In this document: piece by piece, positions 52,131 through 60,430 of the stretch | Numbering within the stretch: the stretch's first letter is position 1 | Layout of the letters: each line of letters starts with the position of its first letter | From: Bacteroidota bacterium | GTDB lineage: Bacteria; Bacteroidota; Bacteroidia; B-17B0; Aurantibacillaceae | Length of the DNA: 64,000 nucleotides | Direction: 5' to 3' | Assembly (NCBI GenBank): GCA_017303905.1 | Contig: JAFLBH010000001.1 | Span: 721,809 to 785,808, forward strand | Position numbers and translations under genes: made by a program | The notes under the pieces: generated by a model | The model's input: only the letters and a program-made list of their open reading frames with translations | What the model was told of the DNA's origin: nothing | Database searches by the model: none

Positions 52131-53057
52131 ATGAGAATGCTATCACTTATATATGTATTGCTTCTTTCTCTTAATGTTGTTTCGCAGGATCCACTTTTCT
52201 TTAACACCAATCAATCATTAATTTATACAAATCCTTCCTTTGCTGGAACAAATGGATTGATAAGAAACCAATTCTTATATAGGAATCAATGGCCAACACT
52301 TTCAGCTAATTATATTACGTATTACAACGCCACCGACGTTTTTATAAAAAAGTCAAAAAGTGGATTGGCTTTTATTTATTTGCATGATGATATTAATGAT
52401 GGACTTTTTAAGCGCGATGAATTTCATTTGGTTTATGCTCAACACATCCATTTATTTAATGGAAAGGGAAAATTAATTCCTTCTATTCAGTTAGGTTATT
52501 TTACACGAACATTGGATCGTACTAAATTAAACTTTGGTGATTGGATCGAATCAGGGGTGATAACTCCATTAACTGGTTTACCACCTATTGCGCGTAAATC
52601 CAATATGGACTTTTCTGCAGGATTGTTATTTTACTATAGGCATTTCTATGTCGGGTTTTCTGCTTTTCATTTTACACAACCCGATGAAGGATTTCTCGGT
52701 GTAAGTAAGTTACCGGTTCGTTTCTCCGGTTACCTTTCTTATAATTTATATTTTAATGATAAGAATATTTTTCAGGCGCAGCTTAACTATCAAAATCAAA
52801 ATAATGCTAATGTATTAATAGTAGGGGGTAATTTTTTATTGTTTAACTCGTGGTTGCTAGGCGCCGCGTATAAAAATTTGGATGGAATTGTATTACGAAG
52901 TGGTTACAGACAAAAATATTTTTCATTGCAATTGGGTTATGATGTTGTTGTGAGTAAATTATCAGGAAATACAGCCGGCTCTTGGGAACTATCAGCATCT
53001 TTTAATCTCCGAAATAAGGAGGAAAGAGGCCAACTCCTTGACATGGAAAGGTGGTAA
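52131..53057 (+). CDS. T9SS outer-membrane protein, PorP/SprF family
   Basis: A 308-residue outer-membrane protein. Signal peptide MLSLIYVLLLSLNVVSQ; then the PorP/SprF opening DPLFFNTNQSLIYTNPSFAG, followed by alternating beta strands such as GYLSYNLYFNDKNIFQAQL and WLLGAAYKNLDGIVLRSGY. PorP/SprF proteins are partners for specific T9SS cargo, often large type B adhesins. Here two giant type B-like adhesins lie 2 to 7 kb downstream, and they may be clients, although such families are large. Confidence 0.88.
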   Translation: MRMLSLIYVLLLSLNVVSQDPLFFNTNQSLIYTNPSFAGTNGLIRNQFLYRNQWPTLSANYITYYNATDVFIKKSKSGLAFIYLHDDINDGLFKRDEFHLVYAQHIHLFNGKGKLIPSIQLGYFTRTLDRTKLNFGDWIESGVITPLTGLPPIARKSNMDFSAGLLFYYRHFYVGFSAFHFTQPDEGFLGVSKLPVRFSGYLSYNLYFNDKNIFQAQLNYQNQNNANVLIVGGNFLLFNSWLLGAAYKNLDGIVLRSGYRQKYFSLQLGYDVVVSKLSGNTAGSWELSASFNLRNKEERGQLLDMERW

Positions 53058-53220
53058 AACTCCATTTTGTATGCATATTCATCGAGCCTAATAGCGATTC
53101 ATCTAAAAGTTGAAGAAAAGCGAAATGAACAATTCATTCTTATTCATTAACTTTTAAAACTATGATAGTCAATACTTTATGTATTTTATTAAATCTCAAT
53201 TAACTGTATTTTAACAAGTT

Positions 53221-53244
53221 AAAAACAGCTTTTTCACTGTTTTT
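53221..53244 (+). terminator. Possible weak terminator after the PorP/SprF gene
   Basis: AAAAACAG (53221-53228) and CTGTTTTT (53237-53244) form a perfect eight-base inverted repeat with an eight-base loop. The stem is poor in G and C, so it may only be a weak terminator. The rest of this 270-base gap shows nothing else apart from the promoter-like box at 53303. Confidence 0.35.
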
Positions 53245-53302
53245 CATCGTTTTGAGTCCAATCCTTCGTCTAAATGCATGAGTTATTAACAATTTCCTGC
53301 CG

Positions 53303-53310
53303 TATCTTTG
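53303..53310 (+). promoter_or_regulatory. Possible -7 promoter box
   Basis: TATCTTTG matches TAnnTTTG and lies 19 bases before the ATG at 53330. No -33 TTTG is found at the standard distance. Confidence 0.35.
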
Positions 53311-53329
53311 TTGATAAGTCAAAAAAGCC

Positions 53330-53767
53330 ATGTTTGAGATTCTAAAAAACTTCGAGAGTAAGTACAACACTTTAAAGAAAAAAGGTTTGCGTATTGAAGG
53401 TTTATCAATGATTGATCCTAAGCGTAAAAAGCATGTGATCATGATTTCAAAACCATTTTTATTTGATAACCGTCAATTACCAAAAATTTACGAAGGTTTA
53501 GAAATCAAATCTAAAATTGAAGGTGGTTTACCGGAAGAATTTAAATTCGATAAGGAAGCTGCAAAGAAAGAATATTTGTGGGCACCCGCAAAATTTGAAA
53601 AGTATGTTGATCGTTGCTCGGATGAAATCCGCAAGCAATTCGGCAATCCAAATATGTCACGTCAGGAAATGCTAGATGCTTTGGCATTCGGTAATTTCGA
53701 AGAACATAAAAAGAAAAGTTTACAGTTAATGAAAGAAGGTAAAATTCCTCCTTTCAAATTAAACTAA
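53330..53767 (+). CDS. Small conserved hypothetical cytoplasmic protein
   Basis: A 145-residue lysine-rich protein without a signal peptide or membrane helix. Blocks include KKGLRIEGLSMIDPKRKKHV, VIMISKPFLFDNRQLPKIY and a helical C-terminal half. I do not recognise a family. It has its own likely promoter and terminator, and codon use is like that of its neighbours, so it is probably a real single-gene transcript. Confidence 0.7.
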   Translation: MFEILKNFESKYNTLKKKGLRIEGLSMIDPKRKKHVIMISKPFLFDNRQLPKIYEGLEIKSKIEGGLPEEFKFDKEAAKKEYLWAPAKFEKYVDRCSDEIRKQFGNPNMSRQEMLDALAFGNFEEHKKKSLQLMKEGKIPPFKLN

Positions 53768-53817
53768 GGAGTAAGCAGATTGTTATAATTAAGGGTTAAG
53801 CAATTTTGCTTTGGTTC

Positions 53818-53849
53818 AAAAAGTCCTCTGAGAAATCGGAGGATTTTTT
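53818..53849 (+). terminator. Rho-independent terminator
   Basis: AAAAAGTCCTCTGA (53818-53831) pairs with TCGGAGGATTTTTT (53836-53849), with two G-T wobble pairs and a GAAA tetraloop, and a T-tract follows. It ends the transcript of the small protein at 53330. Confidence 0.88.
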
Positions 53850-53934
53850 GTTTTTATACCTTTCATTGAGCGAATACAGCCTAAGATTTATTCTGCAACC
53901 GTTATCTACACTTATTTAGATTTAATTTTATAGA

Positions 53935-55179
53935 ATGAGAAAAGTAATTTATCTGTTTATATCATTTTCTTTTTGCCTGAACTTATTAGCTCAAACAAAG
54001 AAAAAAGTTTTATTTATTGGAAACAGTTATACCTACGTCAATAATTTACCACAGTTAGTTGCCGATATAGCTCTCTCAAAATCCGATACTGTTATTTATG
54101 ATTCCAATACGCCCGGTGGTTATACGTTCAACATGCACTCACAAGACGCAACTACTCTGCAAAAAATAAAATCTCAGCAGTGGGATGTTGTCATTCTTCA
54201 AGCGCAAAGTCAAGAACCTTCTTTTTCTCAATCACAAGTGATGAGTCAAACGTATCCTTTTGCCAAAAGATTATGCGATAGTATTCGCGCCAATAACCCG
54301 TGTACTGAAATCATGTTTTATATGACCTGGGGACGGAAAAACGGAGATGCTTCAAATTGCGCGAGCTACGCACCGGTGTGCACTTACATTGGTATGCAAG
54401 CGCGATTACGCGAAAGCTATATGATGTTTAGCGATAGTTTTAAAACTTCAGTTGCACCGGTTGGTGTTGCGTGGAAAAATTTCAGAAACAGTTATCCAAC
54501 CATCGATTTATATCAACCGGATGAAAGTCACCCGAGTTTACACGGCTCTTATTTGGCCGCTTGTGTTTTTTATTCTTCTATATTCAAGAAAACATGTGTT
54601 GGATCTACATACAATCCTTCATTGCCTTCAACTGATGTGACCAATATTCAAACTATTTCATCTCAAACTGTTTTAGACAGTGTGAGTGTTTGGAATTTGG
54701 GCTCCAATTTTCCGACTGCTAATTTTTCCTATTCAATTACTTCAGCCTTTAATTGCCAGTTCACTAATCAATCTAAAAATTCGAATAGTTTTAGCTGGTC
54801 TTTTGGGAGTAATTTGAAACACCCCACTTACAATTTTCCGGGTGCCGGCACCTACACTGTGCAGTTAAAATCAACAAATCAGTGCAAATCCGATAGTATA
54901 ATCAAGACTGTTTCATTGACAGGCATATCGGAATTAGGTCTTAACGAAACTTTTAGCATCCGAACCCATAAAAAAACACTTGAAATAAGTAATCTCAACC
55001 CAACGCAAGCTCTTTATGTTACGTTAAGTTCTATGGAGGGGAAGCAATTAGTCGATGAAAAAGCAATTGGTGAGCGCGAATTATTTGATTTTAGTACGTT
55101 TTCTGAAGGAATTTATATCGTTAACTTAAAATCCGGCGAACGCTATTTTTCCAGGAAAATCGTATTGACTGACGAGTAG
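53935..55179 (+). CDS. SGNH-hydrolase-like secreted protein with PKD domain and T9SS type A sorting domain
   Basis: A 414-residue exported protein. Signal peptide ends NLLAQ. Residues 20-225 look like an SGNH/GDSL hydrolase (DUF4886-like): VLFIGNSYTYVNNLPQLV with the likely serine, WDVVILQAQSQEP, and YQPDESHPSLHGSYLAACV with the D-x-x-H pair. A PKD-like domain follows (NSFSWSFGSNLKHPTYNFPG), then a T9SS type A tail (FSEGIYIVNLKSGERYFSRK). It may be a surface esterase or lipase acting on acetylated or acylated glycans, but the substrate is unknown. Confidence 0.82.
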   Translation: MRKVIYLFISFSFCLNLLAQTKKKVLFIGNSYTYVNNLPQLVADIALSKSDTVIYDSNTPGGYTFNMHSQDATTLQKIKSQQWDVVILQAQSQEPSFSQSQVMSQTYPFAKRLCDSIRANNPCTEIMFYMTWGRKNGDASNCASYAPVCTYIGMQARLRESYMMFSDSFKTSVAPVGVAWKNFRNSYPTIDLYQPDESHPSLHGSYLAACVFYSSIFKKTCVGSTYNPSLPSTDVTNIQTISSQTVLDSVSVWNLGSNFPTANFSYSITSAFNCQFTNQSKNSNSFSWSFGSNLKHPTYNFPGAGTYTVQLKSTNQCKSDSIIKTVSLTGISELGLNETFSIRTHKKTLEISNLNPTQALYVTLSSMEGKQLVDEKAIGERELFDFSTFSEGIYIVNLKSGERYFSRKIVLTDE

Positions 55180-55242
55180 TTTATAGAGGTAATTCGATTA
55201 GTTTTTAGTATATTAGTCTCTTATAAATCAGATTAGTTCTCA

Positions 55243-58200
55243 ATGAAAAAATCGAGTACTTTAAGTTTAGTTTTTTTATTCTTATCCTTTGTTGCGTTCT
55301 CGCAACGCGGAAAAGATGGCGCAGGTAATATAACTGTTGCTAATACCATCGTCAATATTTATACACCTCTCACCGCCAACGCTAATGTTGGAAATACTAC
55401 TATTTCGGTAGGAAGTACCGCAGGCTACGCTGTTGGTGATTTGATCATAATTATTCAAATGCAAGGTGCAAGTGTTAACACAACAAATGGCGGCGCAACT
55501 CCTCCTTGGTTTGACGCCAGCAGTTCTGTGCCTGCAGACACTTCATCCGGATACATTACTAATTATAATAATTGCGGTAATCATGAATTTGCTCAAATCA
55601 ATTCTATTCTCAGCGGCACGTCTTTTAGTCTCGATTGCGGCTTAAGATTTAATTATACTCAAACCGGTCGTTGTCAAATTGTGCGCGTTCCGCGTTATAC
55701 AACTTTAAACATTAGCGGAGCAGGTTACATTGGTGCAGCTGCTTGGAATGGTACTGTTGGAGCAATTGCTGTTGTTGAGGTTGAGTCGAATGCAACACTT
55801 TCCGCAACGCCATCATTTAGTGTTACAGGCCGTGGATTCAGAGGTGGTGTCGTAGAAAATCTTTCTACGCTTGCGGGTGCTGATAAATTCGGACATATAT
55901 CGGGTGTAGAAGGTGCTTATAAAGGTGAAAGTATAGCGGGTGATACAGGTGTTTACCGACCACTCGCAAGTTTATATTGTCGCGGTGCCATGGCGAATGG
56001 AGGCGGAGGTGGCACTTCGCACAATGCAGGCGGTGGCGGTGGAGCTAACGGTGGAGTAGTTGCGGCATATAGAGCCTATGGTAATCCTGATCCAACTTGG
56101 GCTACTGCTTGGAATTTAGAATCTCCCGGATTTTCAACAGTCACATCTTCCGGTGGAGGAAGAGGTGGATATACGTTTTCATCAAATAATCAAAACCCAA
56201 ATACTTCTCCTCCGGGTCCAGGTACAGGCTGGGGCGGTGATGGCCGAAGAAAAATGGGAGGCTTTGGTGGCCGACCGTTAGATTATTCAACAGGTAAACT
56301 ATTTGTTGGTGGCGGTGGTGGTGCCGGTGATGCGAATGATGGATTTGGAACGCCTGCCGGTAATGGCGGAGGTATGGTTTATATTTTATGTTATGGAAAT
56401 TTGAGTGGAGCAGGAACAATAGTTGCTGATGGTAGTAATGGTAATAATACGGCTACCGGTGGATTTTGTTCAGGTCGTGATGGCGCCGGAGGTGGCGGAG
56501 GTGGGGGAACCGTTATATTAAATGTAGTGGGAACAACCAACTTAACAGCGGCTACCGCAATTTTCGCAAGAGGCGGAGGTGGTGGAACCGTTAATTTTGG
56601 TGGTGGATGTACCAGTGCAGATGCTTATGGTCCGGGTGCCGGCGGAGGCGGAGGCTATGTTGGTGTTACCGGTACATTACCCGTTGTTGCAATTAATGGA
56701 GGTACTACCGGTATTGTAACGGGTAATCTAAGTCAGATACGCGTTAATTTTCCTCCTAACGGTGCAACACGGGGTGGAGCAGGATCAACAGGCACATTGG
56801 TAGCTGCGCGAACCATTACAGCTACACCTACCACAACTATTTGTGTTAATAATACAGCAACACTAACGGCCGGTACCACTACCACAGGAGTGACTATTAA
56901 CTGGTATAATGTTGCAGCGGGAGGTTCTCCGATTGGAACAGGCTCACCTTTTGTAACACCAATTTTCGCAACGGCTGGAACTTACACTTTATATGCCGGA
57001 TATTGTGATGGAGGAACGTATCGCGTGCCATCGGTAATTACAGTAATTACCGGCCCAACGCTAACAGTTAACAGTCCTTCTATTTGTGCGGGGCAATCAG
57101 CCACCTTAACTGCGAGTGGGGCTACAACTTATACATGGAATACCGGAGCAACTACTTCTTCTATTGTAGTTTCACCTACAGTGGCAACTACTTATACTAT
57201 TAGTGGAACACTTGCTACTTGTGCTGCAACAAGAACTACGGATGTGGTAATACTAGCGGCTCCAAATTTAACGGCAACACCGGTAAGTATTTGTACAGGA
57301 CAATCCGCTACGCTTACAGCAAGCGGAGCAACAACGTATACTTGGAATACCGGAGCAACAACAACTTCTATTGTTGTTTCGCCAACAGTTGCCACAAATT
57401 ACACTGTTACCGGTAGTAATGGCTCTTGTACATCTACGTTAGTTACTTCAGTTACTACAAACAGTTTACCTAGTGTGACATCTACCACTGCTACCATTTG
57501 TTCAGGACAATCAGCTACCTTAACTGCGGGTGGGGCTACAAACTATACATGGAGTACAGGCGCAACGACTTCTTCCATTATTGTTTCTCCAACTATTACA
57601 ACTAATTATACGGTGACGGGAAATAACGGTACCTGTTCCAACACTCGAACTACATCTGTAGTGATTGCACCGACACCAACAGTAACCGCAAGTTCGGCAA
57701 CGATTTGTTCGGGTGCATCAACGGTTTTAACGGCAGGTGGAGCTACTTCCTATACATGGAGTACAGGACCAACCACATCAACCGTTTCACTTTCTCCAAC
57801 AACAACAACAAATTACACAGTAACGGGAAGTAATGGTACTTGTGCAAATACTCGAACAACAAGTATCGTTGTGAATCCAAATCCAACGGTGAGTGTAAAT
57901 TCTCCGACTGTTTGTAGCGGACAAACCACAACGTTAACAGCTAGTGGCGCATCCACCTACACGTGGAACCCCGGCGGATTAAGCGGCAGTTCGGTGACCG
58001 TTAGTCCGACTTCCAATCAATCATATACGATTACGGCGACAAGTTCTTTATCTTGCTTAGGAAATACGGTGACAACGGTTTCAGTTACAACTACTCCAAC
58101 AGTTGCTGCAGCATCTACGACTATTTGTCCCGGTGGAACGGCAACTCTTACAGCGAGTGGCGCTACTACATATACATGGAATCCAGGTGGAAGTACCGGT

Positions 58201-60318
58201 TCAACCTTTACTGCTTCTCCTATTGTAAATACAACGTATACAGTAACAGGAGCCAATGGCAATTGTACGAATACACGCACCGTAAGTGTAAATATTGGTT
58301 CAGCGATTTCAATTGCAGTAAACAATCCAAGTATTTGTGCGGGACAAACAGCAACCTTAACAGCAAGTGGCGCAACAACGTATACTTGGTCAACAGGATC
58401 CAATTCATCAAGTATTACAGTTAATCCATCTTCAACTACAAGTTATACAATCGGCGGTTCAGTTGGTGCATGTAGTGGTGTTCAAACCTCTACAGTTACA
58501 GTGAGCCCTAATCCTACAGTAGCCGTTGCTAATGCTTCGTTGTGTTCCGGAAATACAGCAACACTTACAGCTAGTGGAGCCACAACGTATACATGGAACC
58601 CCGGTGGATTAAGCGGCAGTTCGGTGACCGTTAGTCCTACATCTACCCAATCTTATTCAATCACCGGAAGTAATGCTGCCGGTTGCACAAACACAACTTC
58701 AGCAACAGTTTCTGTTACCGCAACGCCAACCTTAAGCATTCCGTCTGTCACAATTTGTACCGGACAAACCGCAACATTATCAGCAAGTGGTGCAACCTCC
58801 TATACATGGAATCCGGGCGCAGGAACCGGCGCAACATTTACAGCAGCACCGGCTGCCAATACGACATATACAGTAAATGGAGCGAATGGTATCTGCGTTA
58901 CAACATCAACAGTTGGAGTAACCGTAGGCGCTGCATTATCAGTGAGTATCAATAGTCCTACCATTTGTGCAGGACAATCCGTGACTTTAACAGCCACAAG
59001 CAGCGCTACCAGCTACACTTGGAATACAGGTGCGAATACATCCACCATTGTTGTTACACCAAGCACTACAACATCTTATTCTGTTAACGGAAGTGCCGGT
59101 GTTTGTAATGGTTCAGGTTCTACAACAGTGGTAGTTAATTCAGTTCCTTCCGTTTCTTTAGCAGGTGTTGCTATTTGTTCGGGACAATCTGCTACATTAA
59201 CTGCAAGCGGAGCAACAACCTATACCTGGTTGCCTTCCGGCTCAAGCGGTTCTGTAATTGTCGTGAACCCGGGTACGAGTACAAATTACACTGTTATAGG
59301 AACTTCTAATGGATGTGATAATACCGCTAGTGCTGACGTAACCGTTACGCCAACACCAACACTAACGGTTAACAGCCCTACGATTTGCGGTGGTTCCGCC
59401 ACATTAACAGCAAATGGTGCAACTAACTACACCTGGACACCGGGCGGATTGAATACATCATCGATACTGGTTACGCCAAGTGTTACGACAACTTATACTT
59501 TAGATGGCGCCAATGGAAATTGTTTGGCAAGTTTAACAACAACGGTAACCGTTAATTCAGCACCTGCATTTACCATGGAGGTCTTAAATCCAAATCCGTT
59601 CTGTCCAGGTTCATGTACAACTTTCTCGGTGACCAATGGCTATAATCCTGTAACTTTCGATTATGGTGATGCAACGGGTACATCTACAAATAGCGTACAT
59701 TGTTATGCTGCCAGCGGAGTATACACTGTGAACGCAACAGGAACATTCAGCACAGGTTGTGTTTCATCAACAAATACTGTAATTACAATTTCATTTTTAC
59801 CGGTAAATTCAGCAAGTTTTGATGTAGTAGGTACACAACACTCTCCAGGTTCCGTGGTTAGCATTACCAGTTATGGAAATTCCGGTAATTGGAATTTTGG
59901 AGACGGAACCACTGTTTCTAATGTCATTAATCCCACTCACATTTTCAATACCGGAGGAACTTATTGCATAAAAATGGTGACTCCAACCAATAGTGTAGGT
60001 TGTGCCGATTCACTAACGAAATGTATCGATGTTATTCAGCCCATCAGCATCAATATTCCAAATGTATTTACACCAAACGCTGATGGAATAAACGATGTGT
60101 TTAAGGCAAGTGGTACGGGGGTTTCAAGTTTCCATTGCACAATTTTAGATCGTTGGGGCTTAAGAATGTATGAATGGGATGGAATTGGCGGCGGTTGGGA
60201 TGGTTATACAACAGCAGGGGTGGCAGCCCCTGCAGGCTCTTATTTCTATATTATAAAATACAGTACTATCGATGGAAAATCGGAGGAAATAAAGGGTTAT
60301 GTGTCCTTGTTTAGATAA
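55243..60318 (+). CDS. Giant adhesin-like protein with Ig-like repeats, PKD domains and T9SS type B sorting domain
   Basis: A 1691-residue exported protein. Signal peptide (SLVFLFLSFVAFSQ); then a unique N-terminal domain that starts RGKDGAGNITVANTIVNIY and holds GDLIIIIQMQGASV, followed by a glycine-rich region (GGGGTSHNAGGGGGANGG and similar, about 240-480). One divergent Ig-like unit precedes 12 tandem units of about 70 residues (57055-59556), each with ICxGQxATLTASGATTYTW and a second cysteine after NG. Two PKD-like domains follow, then the type B tail from NIPNVFTPNADGINDVF. It should be carried by T9SS to the surface, perhaps for adhesion or gliding. A near-identical paralogue follows. 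Confidence 0.93.
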   Translation: MKKSSTLSLVFLFLSFVAFSQRGKDGAGNITVANTIVNIYTPLTANANVGNTTISVGSTAGYAVGDLIIIIQMQGASVNTTNGGATPPWFDASSSVPADTSSGYITNYNNCGNHEFAQINSILSGTSFSLDCGLRFNYTQTGRCQIVRVPRYTTLNISGAGYIGAAAWNGTVGAIAVVEVESNATLSATPSFSVTGRGFRGGVVENLSTLAGADKFGHISGVEGAYKGESIAGDTGVYRPLASLYCRGAMANGGGGGTSHNAGGGGGANGGVVAAYRAYGNPDPTWATAWNLESPGFSTVTSSGGGRGGYTFSSNNQNPNTSPPGPGTGWGGDGRRKMGGFGGRPLDYSTGKLFVGGGGGAGDANDGFGTPAGNGGGMVYILCYGNLSGAGTIVADGSNGNNTATGGFCSGRDGAGGGGGGGTVILNVVGTTNLTAATAIFARGGGGGTVNFGGGCTSADAYGPGAGGGGGYVGVTGTLPVVAINGGTTGIVTGNLSQIRVNFPPNGATRGGAGSTGTLVAARTITATPTTTICVNNTATLTAGTTTTGVTINWYNVAAGGSPIGTGSPFVTPIFATAGTYTLYAGYCDGGTYRVPSVITVITGPTLTVNSPSICAGQSATLTASGATTYTWNTGATTSSIVVSPTVATTYTISGTLATCAATRTTDVVILAAPNLTATPVSICTGQSATLTASGATTYTWNTGATTTSIVVSPTVATNYTVTGSNGSCTSTLVTSVTTNSLPSVTSTTATICSGQSATLTAGGATNYTWSTGATTSSIIVSPTITTNYTVTGNNGTCSNTRTTSVVIAPTPTVTASSATICSGASTVLTAGGATSYTWSTGPTTSTVSLSPTTTTNYTVTGSNGTCANTRTTSIVVNPNPTVSVNSPTVCSGQTTTLTASGASTYTWNPGGLSGSSVTVSPTSNQSYTITATSSLSCLGNTVTTVSVTTTPTVAAASTTICPGGTATLTASGATTYTWNPGGSTGSTFTASPIVNTTYTVTGANGNCTNTRTVSVNIGSAISIAVNNPSICAGQTATLTASGATTYTWSTGSNSSSITVNPSSTTSYTIGGSVGACSGVQTSTVTVSPNPTVAVANASLCSGNTATLTASGATTYTWNPGGLSGSSVTVSPTSTQSYSITGSNAAGCTNTTSATVSVTATPTLSIPSVTICTGQTATLSASGATSYTWNPGAGTGATFTAAPAANTTYTVNGANGICVTTSTVGVTVGAALSVSINSPTICAGQSVTLTATSSATSYTWNTGANTSTIVVTPSTTTSYSVNGSAGVCNGSGSTTVVVNSVPSVSLAGVAICSGQSATLTASGATTYTWLPSGSSGSVIVVNPGTSTNYTVIGTSNGCDNTASADVTVTPTPTLTVNSPTICGGSATLTANGATNYTWTPGGLNTSSILVTPSVTTTYTLDGANGNCLASLTTTVTVNSAPAFTMEVLNPNPFCPGSCTTFSVTNGYNPVTFDYGDATGTSTNSVHCYAASGVYTVNATGTFSTGCVSSTNTVITISFLPVNSASFDVVGTQHSPGSVVSITSYGNSGNWNFGDGTTVSNVINPTHIFNTGGTYCIKMVTPTNSVGCADSLTKCIDVIQPISINIPNVFTPNADGINDVFKASGTGVSSFHCTILDRWGLRMYEWDGIGGGWDGYTTAGVAAPAGSYFYIIKYSTIDGKSEEIKGYVSLFR
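57055..59556. repeat. Twelve in-frame Ig-like repeat units, about 69-71 codons each
   Basis: The units run head to tail and each encodes a cysteine-paired beta-sandwich. Most DNA copies have diverged, but the segments 57964-58007 and 58594-58637 differ at only one of 44 bases, a sign of recent copying or conversion between units three apart. The period of about 208 bases rules out a CRISPR-like or simple-sequence origin. Confidence 0.9.
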
Positions 60319-60430
60319 GTAGGAATTCAATCTCAATATTATTATAAGGTTAAAAAAAAGTATAAACGAGCTATTTCTCAATTGGACGGTTTTATTAAAA
60401 GCATTTAATTGGGTAAATTAGCAAGGCAAA

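Noticed and set aside
57192-58997. Several minus-strand open frames rich in valine and alanine within the adhesin gene
   Set aside because: They are antisense shadows of the threonine/glycine-rich repeats (ACN and GGN codons) and lack ribosome sites, signal peptides or any domain.
57055-59556. CRISPR-like or simple-sequence array
   Set aside because: The period of about 208 bases is a whole number of codons, each unit encodes an Ig-like domain, and there are no spacers.
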